Counted from the stretch's first letter, positions 1 to 8,399 are shown. The stretch is DNA of 64,000 nt from Clostridia bacterium (GCA_017410325.1 JAFQRA010000030.1:1-64000), one strand, 5' to 3'. Made by a program: numbers and translations. Notes: generated by a model from the letters alone, not told the origin.

Positions 1-382
1 CGCTGATGCTGTCAAGGTCGGCATAATAATTGATATTTTCAATAATGGAGTGAAGATGTATTCCCGCATCAGCGGCAAATCCTGCCTGACTTGTTGTGAC
101 ACCGTTGGGATTCGGGAAATCCGTATTGCCGAAAAAGAGGATGGGAGATGTAAGCTGACCGTTGATTGAAAGCCGTGATAATCCGTTAACCGAGATAACC
201 TCTGATTCCGGCATATCCGTCGCAAAAACAGGCTTCGGTGTGTCAATCACAACACTTTCCTTTTCAGCGAATTCTGCTGTTACAGCACCCGCCTCTTTGC
301 AGGTGTATTCCACCTTGTTGTTTGCCCACGGAAGAATCGAAAGAATAAAGGCAAGTATGCCGGCAAAAAAACTTTTAAACAT
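1..382 (-). CDS. N-terminal part of an exported protein, possibly a glycoside-hydrolase-like protein (runs off left edge)
   Basis: The start is ATG at 382, with AGGAGGA (391-397) eight bases upstream. The first ~20 residues (MFKSFFAGILAFILSILPWA) form a signal peptide or signal anchor. About 127 residues are visible and no stop occurs before the edge. The visible mature part contains LSINGQLTSPILFFGNTD and later an AADAGIHLH stretch, which loosely recalls the start of TIM-barrel glycoside hydrolases where a substrate-facing strand follows an NG-P motif. That resemblance is inference from pattern only; the catalytic part lies outside the window. The gene is separated from its upstream neighbour by a bidirectional terminator (506-540), so it is its own transcription unit. 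Confidence 0.7.
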   Translation of the reverse strand, partial: MFKSFFAGILAFILSILPWANNKVEYTCKEAGAVTAEFAEKESVVIDTPKPVFATDMPESEVISVNGLSRLSINGQLTSPILFFGNTDFPNPNGVTTSQAGFAADAGIHLHSIIENINYYADLDSIS

Positions 383-505
383 ACATCATATCCTCCTGCT
401 ATTTTCACAATAATATCACAAAAGATTCAAAAACTTATTAAAACTAAATTAAATAATACTTTAACACTTTACAACAATAATTACAAGAGCTGACAATATT
501 AGACA

Positions 506-540
506 AATAAAGGCTGATGGAAAACTCATCAGCCTTTATT
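506..540. terminator. Bidirectional rho-independent terminator
   Basis: A perfect inverted repeat, AATAAAGGCTGATG (506-519) and CATCAGCCTTTATT (527-540), has a 7-nt loop and T-rich flanks on both strands. It ends the minus-strand unit whose last ORF stops at 553. Confidence 0.85.
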
Positions 541-552
541 TTTATCTGCATA

Positions 553-741
553 TTACATAAACTTATTCAGCAAATCAATCAGGAAATCCCAGAAGCCTTC
601 ATAAAGCGGGTCGAGGATTGCCCACATTGCGGGAGTGTCCTTATAGTACAGTGCACCGAGCACGTCGCCGATGCCGACCCAGCCGTCAGCCAGGGCGTTT
701 TCGCCCAGAAGGAATGTTATGATATCAGTCAGAAAGCTCAT
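553..741 (-). CDS. Small hydrophobic protein of 62 aa, unknown function
   Basis: I do not recognise this family. ATG at 741 is preceded by AAGGGGG at good spacing, and the ORF starts 12 bases after the stop of the PHP-domain gene, so it is very probably translated from the same mRNA. The 62 residues alternate amphipathic and aromatic stretches (start MSFLTDIITFLLGENALADG, end GFWDFLIDLLNKFM) and are acidic, with no signal-peptide-like basic N-terminus. It could be a membrane-associated peptide or a partner of the exported PHP protein. A terminator follows directly. Confidence that it is a real gene rests on the ribosome site and operon position, not on homology. Confidence 0.6.
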   Translation of the reverse strand: MSFLTDIITFLLGENALADGWVGIGDVLGALYYKDTPAMWAILDPLYEGFWDFLIDLLNKFM

Positions 742-753
742 ACTTTTACCCCC

Positions 754-2133
754 TTACCAGATGTAGTTCCAGAGCAGTCTCTTGAGAAGAACCGCTATAA
801 ATGTGCGGCCGACTGTAGCGTCAAAAACGTCTGCAAGTGCTCTGAACATCATTGACGTATCAAACTGCACGTAAACGGTTGAGTCGTATTCAACGCCTTC
901 TGCCATAGTTACGAAGGGCTGTGAATAGAGGATTCCGCCGGGGCCCGTAAGCTGAAAGCGAACGTAGCAGCCGAGCTCATCCTTGTAATCGTCAAGGTCG
1001 ATTGAGGTAAGGTCTGCGCCCTCGGCAATGATTTTTCCGTCAGATATCCACTGAACATTGTCAAATTCGCTTGCCGTGATTGAAATTGTGTCCTCGTCCT
1101 GATTTACGTCAACTCGTGCAACTGCGGGCGGAAGGTTGCCCGTACCGTTGAAATCGTCGCCGAGATAATATGTATCAACTCTGCCCACGTTAAACCACGC
1201 ACCGCTTCTCATACAAGCCTCGTACGCCTCCATAGTGAGCTCAGGCATAAGCATCATTGTGAAAGCCCAATCGTTATCCTCACCCTTCTGGTGCGAATCC
1301 GAAAAAGCAATGCCGGGCACATTTCTGCCCTTGGGAATTGTGAGCTGTAAAATTTCGTCCCAGATTACCGAGTCAAACCGTGTGCTGTTGACATCAAATG
1401 CAACGCAGGACTCGTATTCAAGAAAGATATTTGCAAATTTGTTTGCGTAATAGGGCTCGTGTGCTCTCCACTCGTCCTCTTCCCATCTGCCGACGTACTC
1501 GCCCGTATGGTCGAGGAAGGAATAGCCGCCGTCATTTTCGCAATCCTCTACTATTGTTTTGAAATCGCCGTAAATGCCCATTTTGGCGCGGCCTGCTTCA
1601 GTGTTGAAGGTGTTGACGTGGCAGTCGTTGATAGGTGTTGCACCGTTTGCCTCACAGCCGCCCGTAACCTCCATCATACCGCCAAGCTCATAGCCGAGCG
1701 CTTCTTCAAGTGCGGCACGCTGAGCGCTTTCGTAGGTGCCTGCAATAATCTGCTCACGCTCTTCATCCGTGAGAACAATCGGGTCACGCATACCCGTGCG
1801 TTCGAATTTGAAAAGCCTGTAAAGCGGCACCATATCCGGAACCTCGTTCCACTGCTTGCCGATAACGGCGTGGTCGGTTATTGCAAGAATCTGAAAGCCC
1901 AGGTCGTAATGGCTTTTGACGCTCTCTTCAATTGACTGTCCGCCGTCGCTTGCATCGGTGTGAGAATGAAGCGAGGCTTTATACTGCTTCCAGCTGTCCC
2001 AATCAACGGTATCATAGGGGCTGGTTATGTTGAAATCGTATTCGTCTTCTGCGGCAAAAGCGGTTACGCCGATACCCGTCAGAATTGCAAGGCAAAGAAA
2101 AACGGAAATTATTTTTTTAACGCTGTTTTTCAT
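754..2133 (-). CDS. Exported PHP-domain (metal-dependent phosphoesterase-like) protein
   Basis: The protein has 459 residues. The start is taken at 2133 because AAAGGAG lies seven to eight bases upstream; an in-frame ATG at 2151 would include the ribosome site itself. A signal peptide covers residues 1-27 (ends VTAFAA). A PHP-type metal centre is visible: HSHTD at 56-60 followed by DG, TDH at 86-88, a later LDH, and SDSH near residue 290. PHP proteins are phosphoesterases or hydrolases using two or three metals, and exported ones are poorly characterised. The last ~35 residues form a hydrophobic, arginine/lysine-containing tail ending LLKRLLWNYIW, unusual for a soluble enzyme and suggesting membrane contact. 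It sits between two small hydrophobic ORFs, in one unit driven by the promoter at 2287-2315. Confidence 0.85.
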   Translation of the reverse strand: MKNSVKKIISVFLCLAILTGIGVTAFAAEDEYDFNITSPYDTVDWDSWKQYKASLHSHTDASDGGQSIEESVKSHYDLGFQILAITDHAVIGKQWNEVPDMVPLYRLFKFERTGMRDPIVLTDEEREQIIAGTYESAQRAALEEALGYELGGMMEVTGGCEANGATPINDCHVNTFNTEAGRAKMGIYGDFKTIVEDCENDGGYSFLDHTGEYVGRWEEDEWRAHEPYYANKFANIFLEYESCVAFDVNSTRFDSVIWDEILQLTIPKGRNVPGIAFSDSHQKGEDNDWAFTMMLMPELTMEAYEACMRSGAWFNVGRVDTYYLGDDFNGTGNLPPAVARVDVNQDEDTISITASEFDNVQWISDGKIIAEGADLTSIDLDDYKDELGCYVRFQLTGPGGILYSQPFVTMAEGVEYDSTVYVQFDTSMMFRALADVFDATVGRTFIAVLLKRLLWNYIW

Positions 2134-2147
2134 TTGATTTTCTCCTT

Positions 2148-2252
2148 TCACACTATCAGTCCGGGGAAAAACTGACTCAGCCAGACAATCACGTCATACA
2201 GAAAAAAGTCAACCGATGAAATTAAATCTCTTAAAAACACATTAAAATCCAT
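2148..2252 (-). CDS. Very small hydrophobic peptide of 34 aa, unknown
   Basis: This is the first ORF of the PHP unit. ATG at 2252 follows GAAAGGA (2264-2270) at about 11 bases, slightly long. The peptide (MDFNVFLRDLISSVDFFLYD, then a hydrophobic end) has one amphipathic/membrane-like helix. Its stop codon overlaps the region just before the ribosome site of the PHP gene (start 2133), so translational coupling is likely. No family recognised. It may be a leader peptide rather than a functional protein. A longer reading from 2363 is unlikely because it starts upstream of the promoter. Confidence 0.5.
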   Translation of the reverse strand: MDFNVFLRDLISSVDFFLYDVIVWLSQFFPGLIV

Positions 2253-2286
2253 AGTCAAGTCATTCCTTTCAATTCTATTTAAGAAA

Positions 2287-2315
2287 ATTGTAATAAATAA
2301 AAATATAAAAGTCAA
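2287..2315 (-). promoter_or_regulatory. SigmaA-type promoter of the PHP unit
   Basis: On the minus strand TTGACT (2310-2315), a 17-nt spacer and TACAAT (2287-2292) lie about 35 bases upstream of the 34-aa ORF. Confidence 0.75.
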
Positions 2316-2447
2316 TAGACCCGTGGGCATTTTGTGAAGATTAGGATGGTGAATATAATCCAAACTCTGAGTTAAAACATCTCACGCTTAAATACAGACT
2401 GCGGAATTCATTGAGCAGATATCCCGGAACACTGAAGCAACAAAATT

Positions 2448-3317
2448 TTACGACCAGATTGCCATTGCGAGTGTACCGGCGAGCATCAGCCCGAGGCCGA
2501 GCACGGCTTTTTTAGTCAGCTTTTCTTTAAAAAATATGTAGGAGAAGGCAACGGCAACGATAATGCTCATTTTGTCAATCGGAACGACAACGCTTACCAC
2601 ACCGTTTTGTATTGCATAGTAATAACACAGCCACGAAGCGCCCGTTGCAACACCCGAAAGAGAAATAAAGCCGAGCTCTTTTTTGTCAAGGCTTTTCAGC
2701 TGCTTCTGCTTGCCCTTTGCAAAAACAATAAACCACGCCATTACAAGAACGACACCCGTACGGACAGCCGTTCCGAGGTTGGATTCAACGCCCGAAATGC
2801 CGACCTTTGCAAGAATTGACGTGAGGGCTGCAAAAACCGCGGAAAGCACGGCATAAACCATCCACGAGCCTTTTTGTTCGTGCGAAGCTGCCTGCTTTTT
2901 TTCTATCATTAAAAAGATGCCGATTGCAAGTAAAGCCGTACCGATTAATTTTACGGCAAGGTTCTGCGTTTCGCCGAAGCAGATTATTGCGAGCAGAACC
3001 GTTAGTATTGTGCTGGATTTATCGATAGGTACAACCTTGTTTACGTCGCCCATCGAAAGCGCCTTGAAGTAGCAAATCCACGAGGCACCCGTTGCAAAGC
3101 CCGAAAGCACAAGAAACAGGAGCGATTTCGGAGCAATCTGCGTAATCGTGCCGTATGAACCGACAACGAAAACCATAATCCACGAAAAGACGAGCACGAC
3201 AACCGTGCGCAAAGCCGTGGCAAGGTCGGAATCGGTTTTCTTGATGCCGCATTTAGCGAGAATTGAGGTAAGGCCCGCAAAAAAAGCGGAAAGTACAGCC
3301 ATGATAAGCCAGGTCAT
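2448..3317 (-). CDS. EamA/DMT-superfamily transporter
   Basis: A 289-residue integral membrane protein with about ten hydrophobic segments. The sequence is an internal duplication: the first half has SAFFAGLTSILAKCGI and LSGFATGASWICYF, and the second half repeats SAVFAALTSILAKVGI and LSGVATGASWLCYY. This two-repeat layout is the hallmark of the EamA (DUF6) branch of the drug/metabolite transporter superfamily. Substrate cannot be told from sequence; relatives export amino acids or other small metabolites. It stands alone between the PHP unit and the MBL-fold gene, with a 69-base gap upstream. Confidence 0.9.
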   Translation of the reverse strand: MTWLIMAVLSAFFAGLTSILAKCGIKKTDSDLATALRTVVVLVFSWIMVFVVGSYGTITQIAPKSLLFLVLSGFATGASWICYFKALSMGDVNKVVPIDKSSTILTVLLAIICFGETQNLAVKLIGTALLAIGIFLMIEKKQAASHEQKGSWMVYAVLSAVFAALTSILAKVGISGVESNLGTAVRTGVVLVMAWFIVFAKGKQKQLKSLDKKELGFISLSGVATGASWLCYYYAIQNGVVSVVVPIDKMSIIVAVAFSYIFFKEKLTKKAVLGLGLMLAGTLAMAIWS

Positions 3318-3386
3318 TCAAAACACCTCTTTCGATATTTTTCGACACGGCAATTATATCATATTCCATACTTTTCCGCAATAAAT

Positions 3387-4220
3387 TCAGTTATTAATTA
3401 TTCTGTCGCCCGAGTGCATAACCGTGAGCTTTTTGCCGAGAATTCCGCACAGAATTTCCATAGCCTCGTCACCCGTGCAGTGGCCCGAGAAAAACTCTGC
3501 ACCCGTGGCTTTAAGCGCCTTTGCCGTTTCCTCGGCAAGGGCTTTGTCGGCTTCACCGTAAGGAGTTTTCTTCATCATGTGAAAGCCGCTTACAACGTAA
3601 TCGGGGTAAGACCCGAAAAGCTTTCCGTAATAAGACAATATGTTGAGTATTCCCCGGTGGGCACAGCCCGAAAGCAGAGCCGTTTTTTGGCCGGATTTTA
3701 TTACGAGATACTGCTCGTGTGTAAAATCGTCCTGTACCAATTCACCGTCCTTTTCTTTTTTCAGAATAGCATTGCCCGACGGAATGGGGCCGGCACAGTC
3801 GATATCGGAAAACAAAAACAGCTCATCGTCAATTTGAATACTTCCTTCGGTTAAAACCAATTGCGGCAGGCTGAGAATTCTTTTGTCGATACCGATATAT
3901 TTGTGCTGTGAATTATAATCGTTATAATATTCGCCACCTGCGTTTTTGTGCATATAGATTTTTGCACACGGATTAATTTCGGCAAAGCGCATTACGCCGC
4001 CCGTGTGGTCGTAGTGGCCGTGGCTTAAAACCAGCGTGTCAACCTTTGTCAGGTCAATGCCGAGCTTTTCGGCGTTGAATATAAAATCGCCGCTCGCACC
4101 CGTGTCCAGCAAGAGGCGGTGCTTTTCCGTTTCGGCATAAAAGCTCAAGCCGTGTTCAAAGCACAGACCCTCCGCGCCTTGAGTGTCTTCGATAAGATTG
4201 ATGATTTTCATTTGCTTCAC
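3387..4220 (-). CDS. MBL-fold metallo-hydrolase (DHPP synthase-like)
   Basis: A 277-residue protein of the metallo-beta-lactamase fold. The metal motif HGHYDH is at 67-72 in the context LVLSHGHYDHTGG, with further ligands in SGCAHRGI (about 190) and SGFHM. Size and the early DTGASGDFI strand match the branch annotated as 7,8-dihydropterin-6-methyl-4-(beta-D-ribofuranosyl)-aminobenzene-5'-phosphate synthase-like proteins, which are widespread in anaerobes and mostly of unknown substrate. It is cytoplasmic, with no signal peptide. The gene is monocistronic, and its upstream side meets a repeat block at 4261. Confidence 0.85.
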   Translation of the reverse strand: MKQMKIINLIEDTQGAEGLCFEHGLSFYAETEKHRLLLDTGASGDFIFNAEKLGIDLTKVDTLVLSHGHYDHTGGVMRFAEINPCAKIYMHKNAGGEYYNDYNSQHKYIGIDKRILSLPQLVLTEGSIQIDDELFLFSDIDCAGPIPSGNAILKKEKDGELVQDDFTHEQYLVIKSGQKTALLSGCAHRGILNILSYYGKLFGSYPDYVVSGFHMMKKTPYGEADKALAEETAKALKATGAEFFSGHCTGDEAMEILCGILGKKLTVMHSGDRIINN

Positions 4221-4260
4221 CTCTGTCGGGAATATTATAGCGTATTATTTAAGAATGTGC

Positions 4261-4541
4261 AAATTACAGTTTGTCGGGATGTCGCAAGCGTTAAATTGTA
4301 TATCAAAATTGTAGGGGACGGCGTCCTCGACGTTCCGAAAGGTTTGCGGAAATATCAATGTAAAAATGATATTGTAGTACATTGTAACATCTTAAAGTTG
4401 ACTTTTGTAGGGGCGGATATTATCCGCCCGTGCTGATATTGCTCGGTTTGCTGGCGGCTGATAGCCGCCCCTACAGTGAAGTTTTAGTTGTTACAGCGTA
4501 CTACGAAATGTCCTTTGTAAGGTTTGTTCTGATTTGACAGA
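4261..4541. repeat. Family A modular palindromic repeat, copy I
   Basis: This 280-bp noncoding block starts with AAATTACAGTTTGTCGGGA and ends with GTTCTGATTTGACA, and both ends recur in copy V. It contains a GTAGGGGACGGCGTCC half-palindrome and a 131-bp core at 4374-4504. The core begins GTAGTACATTGTAACATCT, ends TGTTACAGCGTACTAC (imperfect terminal inverted repeats) and carries two hairpins, GGGCGGATATTATCCGCCC and GGCGGCTGATAGCCGCC. Similar cores occur at 10661, 54338 (inverted) and 56427. No ORF is present. With the terminator at 4601 it fills the 440-base gap. Confidence 0.85.
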
Positions 4542-4600
4542 CGACCAAAAGCAGCCCCTACAAACTCTAATTTGTCGTTTTGATTTTTGAAACGACAAAA

Positions 4601-4625
4601 CAGCCGTCGGATAACCCGACGGCTG
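4601..4625 (-). terminator. Rho-independent terminator of the surface-protein gene
   Basis: Inverted repeat CAGCCGTCGG / CCGACGGCTG with a 5-nt loop; on the minus strand it is followed by TTTTG. It lies 35 bases past the stop at 4660. Confidence 0.75.
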
Positions 4626-4659
4626 AATGTTAACTGTGTTAAGTTAAAGACTTAAGTAA

Positions 4660-5394
4660 TTAGTCTTCCTTCTTGCGGAGAACAACTGCTGTTGTTGCGG
4701 AGAGAGCAAGAACTACAACTGCTGCACCTGCTACTGCGGAAACACCTGTGTCGGGAGTTTCAACTGTTGCAGCTGTTGTTGTTTCAGCTGTTGTTGTCTC
4801 GTCCTTCTTGGCAGCGTCGGGCCACTCAGCGTTTACAAGGCTGTCGATAGCTGCCTTGGAAGCGTTGATGAGCTGGTTAATAAGAGTAACGTTTGCACCA
4901 ACGATGCCCTTCCAATCGATCTTTGCAAGCTGCTCGCCGATTGTGTTGGAGAGTGCCTTGACCTGGTCGATCTCGTAAGCAACTACCTTGAACTCGTAGC
5001 TTGCGCCGGAAACAACCTTTGTTTCTTTGAAAGCATAAGGATCCTTGTCCTTACCGTCTGCCATTGCGTTGTCGTAAGCAATAACTTCCTCAGCAATTAC
5101 GTACTTCTCTGTGTCGATAAGTGCGTTGCCCTGATCGTCACGGCGGGACTTAACAGCTGCAAGGATGTCTGCTGCTGTGAGCTTTGCGCCGGGAACTGCA
5201 TCGTATTTGAGAACGATGGGAGCAGCTTCTGTACCTTCAAGGTCGATAAGAACAACGTTGATTGTAACCTTTGCTGCCTTTGCTGCTTCTGTTGTGGCTG
5301 CTGCTTCTGTTGTGGACTCGTCAGCTGCGAAAGCTGTGAGGCTGAAGCAGGAAAGAGCCATGATAAGTGCAAGAACAATGCTAAGTTTCTTCAT
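4660..5394 (-). CDS. Surface protein with signal peptide and PDTG-type sortase-like anchor
   Basis: A 244-residue exported protein. The signal peptide spans 1-23 (ends LTAFA), followed by a Thr/Glu/Ala low-complexity stretch, an unidentified globular region (about 43-150), a helical segment and a second Thr-rich linker. The C-terminus has the layout of a sortase substrate: TPDTG, a hydrophobic stretch and RKKED. PDTG lacks the leading Leu of LPXTG; such variants are common in Ruminococcus-type bacteria (family knowledge), but no sortase gene is in the window. The gene has a strong promoter at 5450-5478 and its own terminator, consistent with high expression. Function unknown. Confidence 0.8.
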   Translation of the reverse strand: MKKLSIVLALIMALSCFSLTAFAADESTTEAAATTEAAKAAKVTINVVLIDLEGTEAAPIVLKYDAVPGAKLTAADILAAVKSRRDDQGNALIDTEKYVIAEEVIAYDNAMADGKDKDPYAFKETKVVSGASYEFKVVAYEIDQVKALSNTIGEQLAKIDWKGIVGANVTLINQLINASKAAIDSLVNAEWPDAAKKDETTTAETTTAATVETPDTGVSAVAGAAVVVLALSATTAVVLRKKED

Positions 5395-5449
5395 AGTGAA
5401 TTCCTCCTGTTTTTTGATACATATTCATGGAAACCTAATATGTAATGAA

Positions 5450-5478
5450 ATTATACTACAGTCAATAGGAAAATTCAA
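5450..5478 (-). promoter_or_regulatory. SigmaA-type promoter of the surface-protein gene
   Basis: On the minus strand TTGAAT (5473-5478), a 17-nt spacer and TATAAT (5450-5455) lie about 55 bases before the ATG at 5394, which has an AGGAGG ribosome site. Confidence 0.75.
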
Positions 5479-5582
5479 GCATTTTTTAAAAATATTTGAC
5501 TGTAAAAGGGCAAAATTACCCCAAAACACAGCAACAGATTTGTAACAATTGCTTAAAATTTCCATATTCCGGTAATATTTTG

Positions 5583-6323
5583 TTAATTGACAAACTCAAC
5601 GCGTGCCGTTTCAAGCGTTGCCGTTGCAACGGTTCTGACCGTTTCGCCGGGCTGTCCGAGCGGAACAACGGTTCTGAGTGTTTCTTCGTTTATCCTGTTG
5701 CCGTCCTTATCGTAGCAGTTGTACGAAATATACATCGTTTTGCTTTGGCTTGCGTGTTCAAGAGTTTCTACGGTGAGCACAATTGCAAAGGTCTGCCTGT
5801 CGGTCGGTTCACAGGTGTGGGAAACGATTTTTACGCTGTCGGTCAGGCCGTCCTCACCCGTAAAGCTGAGCGTGCCGCCGTAATCAAATACGGGCTCTGA
5901 TACGGTTACCGCGGTTGATGTTTTGCTTTCAACAGTCGGCTTTGTTGTGCGGGGAACGGTGGTTTTGGTTGCAACCGGGCGCTTCGTGGTCGGGGTACGG
6001 GTAGGCACATTTATTTTTATTGTTGTGCGCTGCGTGGTTGTCGGGCGTTGGGTGAGATGGTTGGGCGAGGTGGCTCTGGTTGTGTAGAGAGTAACCGTCG
6101 GGCGCTTTGTATATTTCTCCCTTGTGGTATACTCGCCGGTCGTAATCTCTTCGACAGCTTCCGAAGGCTCGGCAACGCTCTCCTCAACCGTGCTTTCCTG
6201 CACGGCGGAGAAGCCGTCGCTCATAAATTCAGTTTCGTTCTGTTCGGGCTGTAGTTTGTTGGTACAGCCTGCGGCGGCGAAAATAATAACAGCCGCCGAA
6301 ATCAAAGCAAGTGCTTTTTTCAT
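5583..6323 (-). CDS. Lipoprotein with Thr/Arg-rich linker and FxLYD-like C-terminal domain
   Basis: A 246-residue protein with lipobox FAAAGC (Cys20), so it is expected to be anchored in the outer face of the membrane. Residues ~60-135 are a long linker of Thr, Pro and Arg (TTRATS, RPTTTQRTT and similar). The last ~105 residues form a beta-rich domain with an SYNCYDKDGNRI stretch and a PLGQPGETV turn, reminiscent of FxLYD domains that occur in many Gram-positive lipoproteins (moderate confidence). It starts 12 bases after the galU stop, so the two form an operon. A role at the cell wall linked to UDP-glucose-derived polymers is possible but unproven. Confidence 0.8.
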   Translation of the reverse strand: MKKALALISAAVIIFAAAGCTNKLQPEQNETEFMSDGFSAVQESTVEESVAEPSEAVEEITTGEYTTREKYTKRPTVTLYTTRATSPNHLTQRPTTTQRTTIKINVPTRTPTTKRPVATKTTVPRTTKPTVESKTSTAVTVSEPVFDYGGTLSFTGEDGLTDSVKIVSHTCEPTDRQTFAIVLTVETLEHASQSKTMYISYNCYDKDGNRINEETLRTVVPLGQPGETVRTVATATLETARVEFVN

Positions 6324-6335
6324 TTTATGTTACGG

Positions 6336-7223
6336 TCAGATTTTGCTTGCAAGGTCTTTGATGTAAGCCTTGAAATCCTCGCCGATTTCGTGGTGGCTGA
6401 GTGCAACCTCGCAGTTAGCCTTCATAATGCCGAGCTTGTTGCCCATATCATAACGGATGCCGTCGAAATCAAGAGCAAGAAGGTTGCCTTCCTTGCCAAG
6501 ACGTGCAAGTGTATCTGTAAAGTAAAGCTCTTCGCCCTCGGGAGTCTTTGCAAGGTCTTCTGCAAGGTAATCAAATACCTGGGGAGGAGCAACAACTCTG
6601 CCGAGAATTGAGAAGCAGGACATAATCTGTTCCTCTGTGGGCTTTTCGATGATGTCGTGTACATCCATCAGCTTTTCGTTGTCAGCGTGGGGTGTAACGT
6701 CGAGTGAGCAGTACTTGGAAACGTCCTTTCTCGGAACTTCCTTAACGCCTACAATACCCTTGCCTGTCTTTTCGTAAGCGTCAACAAGCTGCTTTGTTAC
6801 GGGGTATTCGTCGTTGATGATAACGTCGTCACCGTAGAGGATTGCAAAGGGCTCGTCGCCGATAAAGCTCTTTGCGCACATAATTGCGTGGCCGAGACCC
6901 TTTGTTTCCTTCTGACGCAGGAAATATACGTTAGCTATGTTGGAGCAGGCAAGAACGTCCTCGTAAAGGTCCTTCTTGGAGGGATTATCCTTGAGCTTGT
7001 CTTCGAGCTCGTAGCTGTGGTCAAAGTGGTCCTCTATAGCGCCCTTACCGCGGTTTGTGATGATGAGGATATCCTCAATGCCTGCGGCGGCAGCCTCTTC
7101 AACGATGTACTGGATAGCCGGCTTGTCAACAATGTTGAGCATTTCCTTCGGAACAGCCTTGGAAGCGGGAAGAACTCTTGTGCCCAGACCTGCTGCGGGA
7201 ATAATAGCCTTTTTGATTTTCAT
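6336..7223 (-). CDS. galU: UTP-glucose-1-phosphate uridylyltransferase
   Basis: A 295-residue cytoplasmic enzyme that makes UDP-glucose from UTP and glucose-1-phosphate, feeding cell-envelope glycans and glycolipids. The nucleotide-binding signature AAGLGTRVLPASKAVPKEML is at residues 9-28. Further family blocks include ITNRGKGAIEDHFD, FLRQKETKGLGHA, the metal/nucleotide segment LYGDDVI, and GIRYDMGNKLG near the C-terminus. Length is typical for bacterial GalU. The ribosome site GAAAGGAA precedes ATG at 7223, and a lipoprotein gene follows 12 bases after the stop. No anomaly seen. Confidence 0.97.
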   Translation of the reverse strand: MKIKKAIIPAAGLGTRVLPASKAVPKEMLNIVDKPAIQYIVEEAAAAGIEDILIITNRGKGAIEDHFDHSYELEDKLKDNPSKKDLYEDVLACSNIANVYFLRQKETKGLGHAIMCAKSFIGDEPFAILYGDDVIINDEYPVTKQLVDAYEKTGKGIVGVKEVPRKDVSKYCSLDVTPHADNEKLMDVHDIIEKPTEEQIMSCFSILGRVVAPPQVFDYLAEDLAKTPEGEELYFTDTLARLGKEGNLLALDFDGIRYDMGNKLGIMKANCEVALSHHEIGEDFKAYIKDLASKI

Positions 7224-7297
7224 AGTGAAACATTCCTTTCGGTGATGAATTATTTATATAATTATATTTTCATTATATACTGTTGAGTTTATAAGAA

Positions 7298-8278
7298 TTA
7301 CCTTGACAGCAGCCACGCCGCAAGGTACAGCAGCGCTCTGTTTGCAACGTAGGTTGCCGCAACTCCGATGAATGAAGTGCCGCCGCGCTTGAACAGCTCA
7401 AGCTGAAAAGCCCGGACATCGCTGCCCTTGCTTCGGCGAGCCTGCGCAATATCCTTTTTTGCCTTTTTGTAATAGAGCTTATCTGCAATCAAAGCAGCAA
7501 CGAGGTGAAGCAAGAACTGAATTGCCGTCGGCAGATACAGCGGCTTCATTGCTGCCTGAATATCGGGCATGTATTTATCCATTACCGCATAGGCCGCCTC
7601 TTCGCCGCTTTCTTCGTAAACAGCAGTAATTTCATACTGTGCCGTTTCGTATGTTTCGTAAAATTTTTGCGAAGCAGGCATCATCCACACACTTACGGCA
7701 ACAAACAGCGCAAGGAAAATTACGCCTGCCTGATAGAGCTTACGGTAGAAAAACCAGAACGGGGAAAACAGCGCCGCGCCCCAGTTGAAGCCGATTTTCC
7801 TGCCTTCGGCAAATTTGCGGAAGGTTTTGATGTAGCGTGCACCGCCCACTCTGCAGAAAAGAGCTATGTCACCGGCCTTTAAATCGCCCACCTTTTCCTC
7901 GGCGTCAAAGCCCGGCCGAAACTGGGCAACGGGAGGCTGACCGCCCATCATAGGGTTGAACGGAACAAGCAGGGCTCCGCAATCGGGACAGCGAAGCGTG
8001 CCGTTGGGGCTTGCCTTGCCGCAGTCGGGACAGACTATGTCGAGGCTTTTGCCGTCCGGTTCGGTATTCTGTTTTTCGGTTTCCTCGGGCTCAGGCTCAG
8101 AAGCAGCCTGCTTTTTCCATACAAAGCCCTCTGCGTGTTTTTCGGCGTTGGCACAGTCACCGTGAGCAAACCAGCAGGCACGGTGGTGCGGAGTTGCACA
8201 TTCGGGGCAGACAACTACGTCATCGCCTTCCCGGAACTCCAGACCGCAATACGGACAGTTTTCACCAAGATATCTCAT
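7298..8278 (-). CDS. Zinc-finger (RING-like) membrane protein with DUF2628-like domain
   Basis: A 326-residue protein. The N-terminus has a cross-brace-like Zn site: CPYC at 8-11, CPEC at 24-27, then HHRAC with Cys35, resembling prokaryotic RING-finger family 1. A second zinc ribbon, CPDC...CPDC, follows at about 82-105. After it comes a segment with FNWGAALFSPFWFFYRKLYQ (about 176), the signature of DUF2628 membrane proteins, and hydrophobic helices to the end. The topology suggests cytoplasmic Zn modules tethered to the membrane. Function unknown; it could be involved in envelope stress or protein-protein contacts. A TATAAT box lies in the upstream gap, divergent from prfB. Confidence 0.8.
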   Translation of the reverse strand: MRYLGENCPYCGLEFREGDDVVVCPECATPHHRACWFAHGDCANAEKHAEGFVWKKQAASEPEPEETEKQNTEPDGKSLDIVCPDCGKASPNGTLRCPDCGALLVPFNPMMGGQPPVAQFRPGFDAEEKVGDLKAGDIALFCRVGGARYIKTFRKFAEGRKIGFNWGAALFSPFWFFYRKLYQAGVIFLALFVAVSVWMMPASQKFYETYETAQYEITAVYEESGEEAAYAVMDKYMPDIQAAMKPLYLPTAIQFLLHLVAALIADKLYYKKAKKDIAQARRSKGSDVRAFQLELFKRGGTSFIGVAATYVANRALLYLAAWLLSR

Positions 8279-8399
8279 TTACTTGCAACCTTTCTTATTA
8301 TAAGCCACACTTATACAGTGCTATTTTACACAATTTAACACACAAATTCAATCTCTAAGTGTAATATTTTTGAAAGAATTATAAATTTTTATTCTGTAC

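Noticed and set aside
162..413. 83-codon plus-strand ORF at the left edge
   Set aside because: Antisense to the exported protein that has a signal peptide and AGGAGGA ribosome site.
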